DNA of 64,000 bases from the NCBI GenBank assembly GCA_038373865.1, contig JAXGGA010002952.1, positions 47,511-111,510 of the forward strand, written 5' to 3'. The stretch comes from Uloborus plumipes (taxonomy: Eukaryota; Arthropoda; Arachnida; Araneae; Uloboridae). A program made the position numbers and the translations under genes. This document shows positions 12,701 to 27,700 of the stretch, in pieces. The notes below the pieces were generated by a model, which saw nothing but the letters and a program-made list of their open reading frames with translations, did not search any database and had not been told where the DNA came from. Numbering within the stretch: the first letter of the stretch is position 1; every line of letters begins with the position of its first letter.

Positions 12701-15700
12701 AGACAAGCTTCAAAACAGTAACTACAGAATTGTTGGATTAGCAATTTATTTTGTAAAACAAACAGCTGAAAAGTGATATAAGCCAGCAAAATGAGTGTCT
12801 GCAAAATGAAGTACTTTTGGCTTTCTTCAGTTTCTTTTAAAGTCGGATATACTCAAAAATAAGTAGTGCAATGTTAACTTATGTGGTTCAGATTTCTTCT
12901 AAATGACTGTAATTAAATATGATACATAGTGAAAAATACATGCAATCGTAAGGGGAAAATGATGAATTAAAACATCTTTATCAATGGAAAGTTGGTTACA
13001 ATTTTGAAAGACAAACTAAGAACTCTGAATGAGGTATTTTATACAATTTTCCATTTTCTTGTCTCTATGAGGACTGGCTAAAAGTTGTACCTTTAGTTTC
13101 AGAAATTTATTTTATACCATTTCAGTGTTTTTTTTTCATTGCAAAACTGTTAAAAACTAGCTTTATTTAATTTTTGTAACCTATTCATTTCTTTTTTACA
13201 GATACAAAAGAATATTAGTTGTAATATCTCACTCTCAGGATTTCCTTAATGGTGTGTGTACAAATATTATACATATCAATAAAAAGAAGCTAAATTATTT
13301 TGGTGTAAGTAGTTCAACTTTGTTCTATGTTTTTTTGATTTATATGCTCTCAATGCTCAAGTCTCTGCATTTTTTCTGCAGTATCATGTTTTTAAAAGAA
13401 ATTTATCTTTTAGGGTAACTACGATACATTTGTGAGAACTAGACTTGAGCTTTTAGAAAATCAAATGAAACGGTACAACTGGGAACAAAGTCAAATTGCT
13501 CACATGAAGGTATGTATCAAACTAATAAAAAACAATTGTGACATATCTCTTATGAAATCGATATTTTTTTTTATACTGCCATTGTAAAATTTCCTAGAAG
13601 TTAAGATGTATGTCAATTCAATTTGAATTTTCCAGTTATTAATCTTTTTTGAAGAATTGCAAAATAAGACTGAATATTCTAAACTTTTCTTCATTTGCTT
13701 ACATATGTGAGATGTTTAACATGCAATGACTGTTCTTCTCCCTAAGTAATGACATAAGGCCGAGAATCTGAAAGAAAATTTTTGGTCACATAGTTATTCA
13801 TAAGTTGACAGAATTTTCTTTTGTTGAAACTCTTAAGCGACATTGCCTAATGGGAGAAGAGTGTTACTCCAAGTAATTGTTCTTTTAAACCAACCAATCC
13901 ATCTCGACAGTGTTGAGTTTGCTCTCCGATTATTTGAACGAGACACAAACAAGTGGTTACGGAGTCACCTGTCCAAATAGACAACTTTGACTTAATTCAT
14001 CCCTAGGAGATAGATCCGGTATACCTGTCCGACAGGAGAATTTATACAGACGGATCAAAGTCCCCAAACAGGGTAGGCTCTGGTCTTGTTGGTTATGCTG
14101 GTAATACAACCTTTTGTAGCTCTTCGGTGAGGCTTCAAAGGGATAACTCAGTCTTCCAGGCAGAACTTTTGGCTATTGAAAATGCTATCCAGCTTACTCA
14201 GAAACCTTCTAAACAATACTAAATAATTTTTTCAGACAGTTTGTGGTCTCTTTTGGCAATAAAAAATCTTTCAACAAAATTTTTTGGTTCAGGCAATTTA
14301 AATTTAAATAATCAGATCGTCCAAAAATTTTAAATATTCTGGGTTAAGGGTCATTCCCAAAACTGGAAATGACGAAGCCGATAGACTAGCCAAATTGGCA
14401 GCAGAAACGCAGGACCATAAGGAAGACTCGAGTGTTCCGTTCCCCAAGTCTCACCTAAAGAAACTCCTTTTGCAACACTGCGCAAAGATTGGCAGTATGG
14501 TTGGGACAACGTGGAGTATACGATATATTTTCCACAATCAAGCTTTCCTTGCGCGTCTCGAAGCGCTGCCATACTATTTTCTTGACAGGCCATGGCCCTT
14601 TACCGTCATACTTAAACAAATGTAATCTAATCAACTCTCCTCTCCGCTCATGCGGAGAAGAGGGGGACAACTTTCATTACATTTTTGACTGTCCACTGAC
14701 AGCAGCTCACCATCTTTGCTGCCCTGTGGGCACACCCCATCAACAGTGTCTCAAACAAGGTCTTGGACTGTGTCATAGCACCACACGTCTTTCCGCAATG
14801 TTTCACTCCTTATCAACGGAAGGTTATCTATACCAGAACACATTCTAATTTGCATCGGCCCGTCTTCATGTACTGTCCTCCTTTCCCCCCCTTTCTTGTA
14901 TACTATATGCTTGTAAATATTTGCAACATTCCACTGTAAAATGTTCTACTGGCCTCATCCACAGTTCTAGTATTGTTAACTCCGACTATATGGAGTAAAT
15001 GTCATAGTTTAAATTATTCACCATATGCTCAAAGTTCTCTATCCCACTCTCCTCGTCTACCTGTACAACTGCTTATATAACGTTCTGTGTAACTTTGTTT
15101 TTAATGAGAAAGTGTAAACTGCTAACTTTATGTAATTATATGTTTCAATTATTTTATGTCTTTGTGTCATTATATGCTGTAAATGTTAAATGTTTTATGC
15201 TCCGTGTTACTATTCGTTGTAATCGTCTTATGTTTTTGTGAAAATTAGATATTGTAAGTTATAATTGTTCAATAAAAAGCCTTGAGGATGCCGTATCAGG
15301 TTAAGTCACAACAATGAAAGGTACTGTGGCCCCTTGAGGAGTGAAGTGAAGTAATTATTCTTTTTGTTATGCTAACCATATGAAATGTTTCTTTTCTGTA
15401 AAAATTCACTTGAACTTTATTTGCGGAAAAGCATAGAAAATGTAGTGAAATATTTTTATTATTCAGATTACAATCTAAATTTTCGAGAAAGTCACTTTTT
15501 TGGTTAGGAAAGTATTGGCGTATCTATACAGAAGGCCAAGCTATTTTATCTAACAAGTGAAGCTTTTATAACTTTTGTACAAAATTCTCCATCTACTGTT
15601 CTCTTGACTGGTTAGGTTGCCCACTGAAAAATGTGAGATTGAGATGTAGAAGTTATTAAGATTTGCATTTTAATCTTTAAAATTAAAAATTTTTGGATTC

Positions 15701-18700
15701 AAAATAGCTTTTGTTATAAAGCAGTAAGCCTTCCCGAACCTTCCAAATGATGGCCTTTTCATGCAGCCCTCCAGTAGAGCTCTTGTTACGTGTGTGGCCC
15801 TTCACTGAAAAAGGTTCTGCACCCCTACCTTCATTATACACATGTAATGTGTGCTTGATGAATAGGTATTCGTCAAAAAAATTTAAAAAGTCCTTAAAAA
15901 TCTTTTTTCCTATTTTACATAGTTGTTTGAGCGTGGGTATTGCACAATTTTTATTTTACTTAAAGTTCTTATTTTCTCACAAGGTATTTTACTTTATTTT
16001 ATAAATATTAAAAACCAAAAACAAAAAATCCAAGAGTATGATGAAACAAGGCCGAATTTGAGTGAATTCCACCATGTGGTCCTACTGTAAACGTTTTGTT
16101 TGCTTTAGAATCTATGTGTGTGAGTTTACACTGATTAAATTCGAGAAGCATGTTAAATTTTCTGACTCGCAGAAATATTAAAATTTTTAAAATGTAAGTT
16201 TTGAGAGTATGATGAACTGAGGCCGAATTTGAGTGAATTCTACCATGTGGTACTGCTGTAGACATTGGTTTATAGCAGAATCTATGTGTATGAGTTTACA
16301 CTGATTAAATTCGAGAAGCACTTTGATTTTTCTGACTCTCTAAAATTTTTAAAGGGGGAAAAAATAAAAATGGGAGAACATTAACAAATCTAATTTTATT
16401 GCTTACCTTTTGTGTGAACTTATTTATAACTTTTGCCACATAGTTGTGAACATTTGCATTTAGTATACAGTCGACGCTCGTTATAACGACCACACGTTAT
16501 AAAGACCATCCCAATATAACGACCGGTGAGAAAACCCCCAATTGTATCCCAATATATTCTATGTTCTACCTCTTACAGCGACCACTCGTTATCAAGACCC
16601 TTTTCTGCAGGACAAAGACAGTCGTTATATGGAGCGTCGACTGTATTTAGAAAATTTCAGAAATGTCGGTCAGTTCCCGTAGTGTCAGTCGATTACCAAG
16701 CTGTTCTAATTACTGTAATATTTTACTGCAGCAATATTTTTGAGCTCAAATGCCATATGCTGAATTATTATTCATTGTTCTTTCATTCTGATTTAAATTT
16801 TCTAAAAATGTCCTATTACTTTCAGAAAAATCGCCTTTTGAATCAGTACTACTTTTCACACAGGTTGCATTCATGTCAGTCATTTACCGCACTTTTGAAA
16901 AATTTTCTAAAGTAATCTAAAATGTATTTGGAAAATTAGCTTAAAAAGTACTATAAGCCAGGATGAATTATCTTCTTCAAAATTTTTATTTGTGCTTCAT
17001 ATATTTCAAAATACTTATTGCTTTGCTTTGTGAATGTCAGTCAGTTACCCGTGGAATTGCTCTTATGCAATGTTAACTGATGAAATCTTTGAAAAGTGTC
17101 CAGAATTAAGCCCACTGGTGTAATCTGATACTCTAATCCTTACTGTTTGTTTTCTTTCTAACGTTTAGCACCTAAGGTGGTGAGCTTATAATTTGCCTGT
17201 TTTACTTTTATTTAATTTTTAAAGGATTATTTTTCAAAGTATATTATTTTAACTTATCTATGTTTGTTGCTTTTTTAGTATGTGGTGAATGTTCCTGATC
17301 ATTAAAATTAGTACTTATGACTTGAATCTTAATAGAAGTTTGCTTATTTTTCTTATTACTTGAATCAAAGTTATGGTGCATCTAAGCTGCCTTTTACAAA
17401 CTTTGTTTTACTTATGAATCCATATACTGTCGGCCCCGCTTTAAGAAATACTGTCGGTTTTGAGAAATATTATTCAATTAAGCGGGGTATTTGTTAGCTT
17501 GCTTCTATGGCTAACATTGCTTCTATGGCATGGTGAAATATTTGGTTCCAGAATGTTTTATTCTTATATGCTGGGTACTAGTTTGTCTGCTACCTGATTA
17601 AGCGGGGCCAACAATATCAAACATTTCATTTTGAAATTATTTTGGTATCTTATTTTAACGTACTTTGTCTCTTTTTTTGAACAAGTTCTATACTTGTTTC
17701 CAAAATGAATCCATAATGAGGAGGATTAGCCTAAAAATTATACATTAAACAATTTATTTTGCAAAATATAAGCAAACGAAGGTGTTTAAACAGTTTAAAA
17801 CTTTTTAGGATTACATAGCTCGTTTCGGCCACGGTAGTGCTAAACTAGCCAGACAGGCCCAAAGTAAGGAAAAAACAATGGCAAAAATGGTTGCTGGAGG
17901 ATTAACAGAAAAAGTTACTTCTGAAAAGGTAATGATTAATTTCTGCTTATGTTCTTCATGCTTTTGTGCTGATGTCATATGTATATTTATATTGCTTATG
18001 TTTTTTCTCGAAATGAAACAATAACAAGTAGTTTTTTGAATTTGATACATTGTAACTACAATAAGTTCCATTCATGAATATGAATGTTGACAAATATAAT
18101 TTTGTTCAAGATGTTAGTTTTAGACAACATTATTAACTATTATTTTCTGTAAACATAAAGGTTTGAAGAACTTTTTTTGCAAAAATCAAGTTCAAAGTAA
18201 AATCAATGTTTTTAATGCATAAATAATTTTTTTTTCATGAAAGCAAACAGTAGCTTGAGGCTCCAAAAAATTCTTTTTCAGTACTTAAGTAACCAGAAAG
18301 TTAATAGGGGCTCTTCTAACTTTTTAGCTGTTATTCAAGTTAAGCCAAAGAATTTATTATTTTAGAAATTTCATAAATCCCATCATTGAAACTTTCAGCA
18401 AAAAGTGTTTATTTCATTCGTAAATGGATTAAATTCCGCAAGAATTTTTATGATTGATCAAACCTTTAGTAGAATCATTATTTTACCTTAAATTGTTTCT
18501 TTTCACAATTGAAGTTAATTGAATTTTTTTTGAAAAAATTGATGACCATTCTGTAATCTATGAGCTGAAAATCTAGTTTAATGTGATAAAAATATCAATA
18601 AAGTGAAAAAGATTTCAACCTGATTTGTGATAATTAAAAGTAATATAACTGAGGAACAAAATTAATGAAGTCTGTATGCATAAAATCATTTTAATATAAT

Positions 18701-21700
18701 ACTTTTTGTCTTTTCCTCCTTCTCTCCTCTTATTTTTGTGAAATATTAAAAGCTAAGAAACTGAAGAAGAAATATTAGGCTTCACATTTGTGTAAAACTA
18801 ATCATATTCGTTAAGTACACCCTGTAAAGAAGTATTCTTTTTTATCCCTCTCTTGTCTGGTTTTAGATACCAAAGGCTAGATACACATAATCAAATAATG
18901 TACCCCAATTTTTCACAAAAAGTCATTGATAAGATCTCCCTGCTCCTGCATGTTCCCCACTCTGAGTCAGTTCAATCCTGCTCAGTATTGGCTCCCAAAA
19001 CATTTAAAAAGGTTATTTGCTTTCATCAAAAATTTATCTGAGCATATTCATTTTTTTTGTCATGTGACTGCATATTGTTTTAAATTTCATTTTAATTTTC
19101 TTGCTTCTACTGTGACTTTAATCTGCTGTAATTTTAATATACAATCCAAGGGAACAAATTTTCATTCTGTTAAATTGCATGAAATATACTTTCATGATAT
19201 TTTGCTTATGAATTGAGATTAATCTTTTATTTAAGTAAAGTTGCAGACATAAAAGGTTTTTTTCTTTATTTAGATTGTGCAGTTCTATTTCCCGGATTGT
19301 GGTACGATACCGCCGCCTGTGATTATGGTCCAGAATGTCTCTTTTAAATACAAAGATGATGGGGTAATGATTTTAAGAATTAAATAATGCAATATATTTT
19401 TTCTTTACCACAACTGTATTGAATTATTAATAGCTTATATTAATGAATGTTTTTTTCAGTAGAAAAATTTCCATAAAGATATAGTGAATAATTCAACCAC
19501 AAAATATTTTAATACAACTACAAAATTTGTAGTGTTAGATTCATATTATAGCAACAAAACAAACTGGATTAAGATATTCAGTTTGTTCTGTAGAGCAACA
19601 TCCATTATAACTTACATTGCCTCTTATCATATAAATAACATTTTATTGATGTCAAAATTGCATTCCTGAGCAAAAACTTACTAAATTCTTATTTGAAGGA
19701 CTTTCAGGTACTAATGAAGTTTAGGAAATGGTGAAATTTCATTCTGTCCCATGCATGAAATTGATATTGCTCATGGAGGGATAGTCTGCTATCTCAAACT
19801 TCTTTAAATTTTAAAGTAAATTCACCCTTGTTCATTAAAAATAGTCTAAATTTTCTTTTTTCGTATGAAAGGGAAATTATTTAATTTTGGTTCTGATGTA
19901 GTCGTTAACAAAATAAATGTTTTGAAATATTTTAATTCTTTGTAGGATATATCGTACTAATTTTCAACAAAGCTTAATGATATTTGTAAATAAATTGTGC
20001 TAATCAGGGGTGCAAGTCCTTTCGTCTTAGGACGGATTTCAGTCTTGAAGAAATAGTCGAGATGGATAACCCAATGGAGAAAAATAGATTTCATTCCTTC
20101 AGTTTTTACTTTCAAAGAAAAAAACTAAATAAACAAAACATGAAATCAGATTTTCATAATAGCATCATTATTCCCTTCCAAAATCATGTTTGCATCAGTT
20201 CTTTCCCTCTTTTTCTGAATTAACCGATTACAGGATCGTAATTTGTTCGTTGCCGGGATATCATAGATCCCATCTCTTCCTTTAACGTCATCAAAGGTGA
20301 CCTACAGTTTTGCTTTTAGGATTTTATTTTCGAGAGTATGAGTTGCCCCCCCCCCCCCCCCCGCTCCCCCAGAAACCCCTCGTTCTAACATAATCGTAGA
20401 ACTTAAACTTTGATTTTGGAACTGCAATCCCAAACAAGTCACTGAGGAAGAATTCTTGAACTTTATCTCTTTCCCTATCGTTACCAGATATGTCCTACAA
20501 TCACGATTTTAAGACTTCAGTTTCAAAAGAATTCCGCAGGAGTGCCCCCAAACCTTATCTTACATTACATACATCACCAAAGAGTTAGAAATTGTGTTTC
20601 TGAAATTCAAAAATTGGTGTGGAATAGTCTCTGAACAATGTTCACTTCCCCAGACTCTATCAAATATACCCTACCATTTCGTTTATAGGACATAGACTTC
20701 GAAAAGCTTCTGAGGGGCAACTCCTATAGCTTCCCTTTCCTAACATTATGTGAGATCTTTTGAAATGTTGATTTTGGAACTTAAATTTTCAGTAATTGCT
20801 TGTGAAGAGTACCAATTTCCCTTCCCCTAATGTTTAAAAAAATGTCTGTACCTTATCCTAGTATCAACGAAGATAGTCTAAAATTAGGTTTTTAAAACAA
20901 AACTTTCTAAAATATCCCCCTCCCTCCTCCATTTCTGCTTGAGTACTACACTTAAAGCTATGATCTTTTTGTTGGAGATAAAATAAGCGCAAACCTCCCA
21001 GTTTCAACCCAACAAAATCAACAGGTTCATTTTCTTGAGTACGCATATGGGGCAGGGATGGGGGCATTTCAAATATATTCTGTCTTGGAAGCATGACCTA
21101 ACTTGCACCTATGGTACTAATGTTCACTTTGCCAGATTGGCATTTACGTATATAGATTTTTTTTGCTAGAAAAAAATTCAGCTTAGGGCAACGCTACTTT
21201 TCTCCGTTTAATTTTCTCACTTTGTATTCTTCGTCATTAAAGCAAGACTTGAGGTTTTGGGAGTAAGAAAGTTAAAGTTCTTGAATCTAATGTTAACTTT
21301 ATAATTATATATGAGTTTACCTAAAAAAAAAAAAACACCTTATTACAGCGCTTGCTTGGTGCCTCTGTCTTTTCCTATCAACCATTCAAATAAAATCAAC
21401 CCTAATATGTTTTGTTATAAATGTACATCAGCATTTTTGTTCTTACAACTGTTTTGATAATTAGTGTTTTAACAGAAACATTGATGTTGGTGTTTCTTTC
21501 CAAACACATACTCCTAGGTTTTTTCTAGCATCAACAATAAATAAATCTTGATATTATTACACTTACGATGTTTTGTTTTCCTACTGATTATCTCATTGTA
21601 AATGCTTTCTTGTTTCAGCCTTTAATTTACAAAAACCTTGAATTTGGTATTGATTTGGATTCAAGGGTTGCTCTTGTTGGCCCAAATGGTGCTGGAAAAT

Positions 21701-24700
21701 CTACGCTATTAAAACTTCTTTGTACTGAGGTAAATATACATATTTTGGTATTGATTTATATTGATGTTGAGTACAAAACTTTATTTTTAAATTCATCATT
21801 ACGTAATATAGCCTTTTGTTGCAGTAATTTATTTTTAAATTCATCATTACGTAATATAGCCTTTTGTTGCAGTAATTTCATGACAGTTTAGTCAAAGAAT
21901 TCCAGTTGAATCCATTTCTCCCCTTTGTGAGATAAGAAACGTTCGTAGAAATATGAAATTTGATAGGAAAATTTGTTAGTGCATATTCAGTATTCACCTC
22001 CTAGCCCATGTTAATTGATCTTGCAATTAAAATACTGTCATATATGCAACTTTTTCAAGATTAATGATGTAACTAGGAATATTTTTTTGAGAGTATAGGA
22101 TTTTATGCATTTAAGTGAATAACAGTTTAATGTTCATGACATATAACTAAAATTAATATGGATCTTACTATTCACATTTTCTATTAATGTACCGTAAAAA
22201 CCTGTTAAATGCCTTATGAAATGACAAATTATGTACGTCAAAAAACTAATTCAGAATTTAAAATTAATTTTTAAAGAAAATTTAATTTGAATAAAATTTT
22301 AGCCATTAAAACAAGAAACTAATGTTATTATTATTTCTTTTTGCATACGCTCTTGCGCCTGTTAGTTGATACAATATATTTTTTGGGAACCAGTAAGAAA
22401 TTTTTTGCAGTAAGCAATAAATTGTTTGACTGTTACAATGTGAAATGCTTGAAACTGCTCTTGATATAAAGAAACATAAAGTTATTTTGTTATCTAACAA
22501 GTTAAATAATTGAAATCACCAATTGATGAAACTATTATGGCAGCAGGCTTGAAGAAAAGTGCTAGTTACAAAATCCAGCCTAGTTAAAAATGAAAGTGCC
22601 GCTTGTGAGTGTTCTCACTGTTATAAATCTTCGGTGACACAATTGTGGATTCTGGCCCCAAAGGGTATGACATCAAAAATAGTTTACACAAAATTTTTTT
22701 ATTCACTTTTTTAAGCTGAAAAAACTTATGTTAAGCTAGGTAAAAATCTAAAAAAGAATCAAAGTTTCTGATGAGCACAGGTTAAGAATCCTTGATTTAA
22801 ATAACCATTTATGAAAATAAAGTGGTTGTAAAACGCTGATGTTCTTTTACATTTTTATTTTATTTCCAAAAGTCATTGAATGATCACATTCTTTATGTAT
22901 TTTTTTTTTTCAAAATTTCTGTTTCTTTTAGGTTGCCCCAACTGATGGCCTTATTAGAACACATTCCCATTTAAGAATTGCAAGGTATCATCAGGTAAGT
23001 GGATGTTTATTTCTACATTTGAAATAATATTTTTTTGTATCCTAGAGGTGGAGGATGTGTCTAAACCAAATGTTTGAAAGTGTTCCGGGAGAAAATTTTG
23101 CATTATCAAGACGTTTTCAACCTAAATTAAGAGGGAATAATCTTTCTTCCCCCCCCTTAGAGCAGTGTTTCTTAAACTTTTTTACAAGTGGAACCCTTTT
23201 TGCTGTCCACTTTTTTGGCGGAACCCTTGTTTTTATTTCTATCCTCCCCTCCCCACTTCGTTAAAAAAAGTATAAGTAATCTTAATTGATATATTTGTTA
23301 TATCACTTCAATTCTAGGTGATATTTGAAGTTTTTATTTCTTTTTAAAAAGTTTTTATTCGTACATGAGTATTAGATAGATTAATTCAGTAATTAATAGT
23401 TGTTTTGCAATCATTTGTTTGATGCAATGATAGAACGAATTACTCTATGATCCCAGACATAGAGAAAATCTGAGAGAGCGAAGAAAAATCACGAGTTTTT
23501 ATTGAATCGAAAGTTTCTTCAATTCTGCAGTAAGACAAGTAACAATTTTAAATTAAACAAAAATGTTGCCCTTTTGTAAAGAGATATTTCTAAGAAAGCA
23601 TGTCAAAAGAAACAAGGTACATTGAGGTTTAGAAATGCTATCTGTTTAATAAGGGCAGTCGGGGTAAGTTGAACCTGTCTCAATAATTTTTAAAATATTA
23701 ATACTTTCTGTAGTAATTCATGACAAACAAATAGCACTTATAGCCCTACAAATCCTGTGACAAAATTACGAATAACGGAGTAGTAAATAACACTCATTTT
23801 TTAAGCTAAGTTCCTTCAATTGATAAATATGAATTTTTGAATTTTATTTTATTCATTTATTAATTTCAACAGCCCAGAGTAAGTTGGTTCACATTTAAAA
23901 AAAAAAAAAAAAAAACCACACACACACATACACACAAATTAAAACTTTTAGAGGAATTATACACAAAATTGTATTGATAGCAGAAGTGAAGTTAATGGAG
24001 ATTCAAGTTGTGCTGATTAGGGTGGTCACAAAAAATCAATTTTCGAATTTCTTTTGCGGCACCCCCCTAAAATGTGCCAATGGGCTAGAAAATGAGATTT
24101 GCAAAGTTTTAGCTTAATCGGATAATATTAACACGTGCCGCAAAGAGGGTAAAGTTAAGAAAAACAGCGATTTTTAGCCAAAAATTGTAGTTTTTACTCT
24201 GTAAAACCAAAACTACTGATCCTAGAAGCTTTATTTTGGTCTCATTTTGTAGGAAATTTTATTTTCTTTAAGCCTAATCTTATTTAAAGTTTCGAAAAAA
24301 ATGATTAAATATTTTTCAGAATTTTCACAAGTCATACTGCAACGCAAATCCTCGAAATTGCAAGTAACATGGGGAAAATTTTTTTTCAACTAATCTTTTG
24401 AGGCACCCCCCTAAAATGTGCCAATAGACTAGAAAATGAGATTTGAAAAGTTTTAGCTTAATCGGATAATATTAACACGTGCCTCAAAGTGGGTAAAGTT
24501 ACGAAAAACAGCGATTTTTAGCCAAAAATCGTAGTTTTTTCCTCTGTAAAACCAAAACTATTCATCTTAGAAACTTTATTTTGGTCTCATTTTGTAGGAA
24601 ATTTCATTCTCGTTAAGTGCTATCCCATTCATTTTTGCTATCATGTCCAAAGTATTTATTTGGCATTTTTCAGGTTAAATCGTAGAAGTATATCAAAAAT

Positions 24701-27700
24701 AAGAAATTTTCATGCAAAACCTAAAAGCATTACAATATTCAATTACATTTACTTGCTTATTGTTGGATTTACTTTGTCAATTAAAAAAGGGGTATCTTCG
24801 CAGTACTTTAGAAATAAATGAAACACATTTCTGTGTTAAAATAGAGGAATTAAGGGGTTAAGACGGAAAGCAAAGAGTTAAAATGACAATAAAAGCTTTA
24901 ATGCACCTTTATACTTATACTGTTAAATTATATAACATCATTTTACTACTCTTTACATACAAATTAAGTTGCTGATGGCTTGGATGGGATACTTTTTGAT
25001 AAATGAGGAAACTGTGCCCTACATTTAGCATACAGCATTAACTTGTAATAAAAGCTACCGTTGCTCTTTGTCTTTTGTCAAAGAAGAATTAAAGCCTGGA
25101 ATTAATTTTACACCTTTTCAGTGGTGCAAGTGCTGCTCCAATTGCGCCACTCTGCGCCAAATGAAGAATCTTGCGCCATCCTGCTCCCAAACCCACTTTT
25201 TGATCGAAATTGCGCCTGACTGCGCCGAAACGGCCGTTTTTCTAGCGAATATCGCGAAAAAGTGGCATAACTTCTGCTTTTGCTAACCGTACGTTATGAC
25301 GGTTGCTATGGCGATATTCTGAACATGTGCGTCGCGAAAAATATTCTCCTTATCTGAACTTTCAATCCTTTTGCATCTTGCAAAATTTTTGATATTTTTC
25401 ACAAACCAAAATTATTTTGACATATGCTACCTCACCTTAACTTATTTCATGTTTTATTTTGAGAAAAAAGTAATTTATTTTTCGAAGCATGTCAACATCT
25501 AGCATTTACGTCGCGGACGAAGCTTCCTATGTTGAAGATTTCAATCCAAATGCATCTTGCAAACATTTTAATATTTTTGACAATAGATACCTTCCATTAG
25601 CTTATTTTAGCTTATATTTTGAAAACAAATAATTTATTTTTTTCTATTTATATACCTATTAATTTTAGTATGCTTGATTTTAATAAGCATTAGGTTATCC
25701 ATTGCTTCATTTTTTGGAAAACAATTAAAACAATCAAGCACATAATGTTTAATTGTGGCTTTCTTGTCTCTGAAATTTGAATTAAGTACAGTGAAACATT
25801 TTGCTGTTCACCTATTGAAGTTACATCTAGTATTTTTAAACTAAAACTAAAATTTAATAATAGATAATCAGTGCTTAGTTAAAATACAAATATATTTCTG
25901 TACCTCAATGCAAAAACAACCAATGTCAAAATTCGTCAAATTGAGATATACAGGTCCAAAGATTCAAGTCTCCATAGGAATGTGTTAGATTTGGTGTCTT
26001 AGTTTCGCTCCACTGCTAAGGCGGTTTGTTTTAAAACATTGGTTGTTATTGTATATGACAGAGGATACCTTTCTGTCTCCATTACGATAAAAAACTAAAA
26101 ACATCAAATTTTGACATTGGTTGTTCTTGCATTAAGATACAGATTTAAAATTACTATAAATGTATGTGTTTATCCCAGTCACATAGTATCTTATTCGAGC
26201 CTGCTCCTAAACACAATTCTGCGGCTCCCAAATGGTATTTTCCCTGCTCCTGAAGATGCACCCAAACCACATTTGGCCCCTTGCACCCTTGCATTTTTCA
26301 ACTGTGTCATGGAACATCATTAAATTACTTACTGTCTTTTTAGCTTTAGTATAAAATTGGTTTTTACACGATTTATAGGGGTATACATTGTAATCGTCCT
26401 CAGGCTGCAGCTTTTTAATTTCACAACAAGAAAGTTTCAATTTTCACCTAAATTACTTATTTCTAATATTCTCATCTTCTGTACCTGCTTTGAATTGCTT
26501 TTTATCTAACACACAGGCACAGTTTCCTCATTTATCAAAAAGTATCCCAGCCAAGCCATCAGCAACTTAATTTGTATGTAAAGAGTAGTAAAATGATGTT
26601 ATATAATTTAACAGTATAAGTATGAAGGTGCATTAAAGCTTTTATTGTCATTTTAACTCTTTGATTTCCGTCTTAACCCCTTAATTCCTCTATTTTAACA
26701 CAGAAATGTGTTTCATTTATTTCTAAAGTACTGCGAAAATACCCTTTTTGTAATTGACAAAGTAAATCCAACTATAAGCAAGTAAATGTAATTGAATATT
26801 GTAATGCTTTTAGGTTTTGCATGAAAATTTCTTATTTTTGATATATTCTACGATTTAGCCTGAAAAATGCAAAATAAATACTTTGGACATGATAGCAAAA
26901 ATGAATGGGATAGCACTTAACGAGAATGAAATTTCCTACAAAATGAGACCAAAATAAAGTTTCTAAGATGAATAGTTTTGGTTTTACAGAGAAAAAAACT
27001 ACGATTTTTGGCTAAAAATCGCTGTTTTTCGTAACTTTACCCACTTTGAGGCACGTGTTAATATTATCCGATTAAGCTAAAACTTTTCAAATCTCATTTT
27101 CTAGTCTATTGGCACATTTTAGGGGGGTGCCTCAAAAGATTAGTTGAAAAAAATTTTTCCCCATGTTACTTGCAATTTCGAGAATTTGCGTTGCAGTATG
27201 ACTTGTGAAAATTCTGAAAAATATTTAATCATTTTTTTCGAAACTTTAAATAAGATTAGGCTTAAAGAAAATAAAATTTCCTGCAAAATGAGACCAAAAT
27301 AAAGCTTCTAGGATCAGTAGTTTTGGTTTTACAGAGTAAAAACTACAATTTTTGGCTAAAAATCGCTGTTTTTCTTAACTTTACCCTCTTTGCGGCACGT
27401 GTTAATATTATACGATTAAGCTACAACTTTGCAAATCTCATTTTCTAGCCCATTGGCACATTTTAGGGGGGTGCCGCAAAAGATTAGTTGAAAAAAAAAT
27501 TTCCCCATGTTACATGTGACCACCCTAGTGCTGATCTTAGAAAATGTTCATGGTTCAGGCATAAATAGAGCAAAAGTAGAAGTTGATATTTGGTTTTAAA
27601 TTTTAATTATTTTTATTTTTTCATTTCAAAATTATAGCGTCTCATTACCTCATATCTCCAATCAGAAATCTTTCAATGTGTCTTGTAGTGTACGATATAT

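Noticed and set aside
14351..14670. Minus-strand frames over the LINE remnant
   Set aside because: Shadows of the plus-strand ORF2 tail.
18853..19216. Open frames of 62 and 96 codons in ABCF2 intron 8
   Set aside because: No domain, AT-driven composition and no splice logic; chance frames.
25068..25286. 72-codon frame in the foldback centre, Cys-rich
   Set aside because: Cys spacing fits no known motif and the frame is short, in a non-autonomous element.
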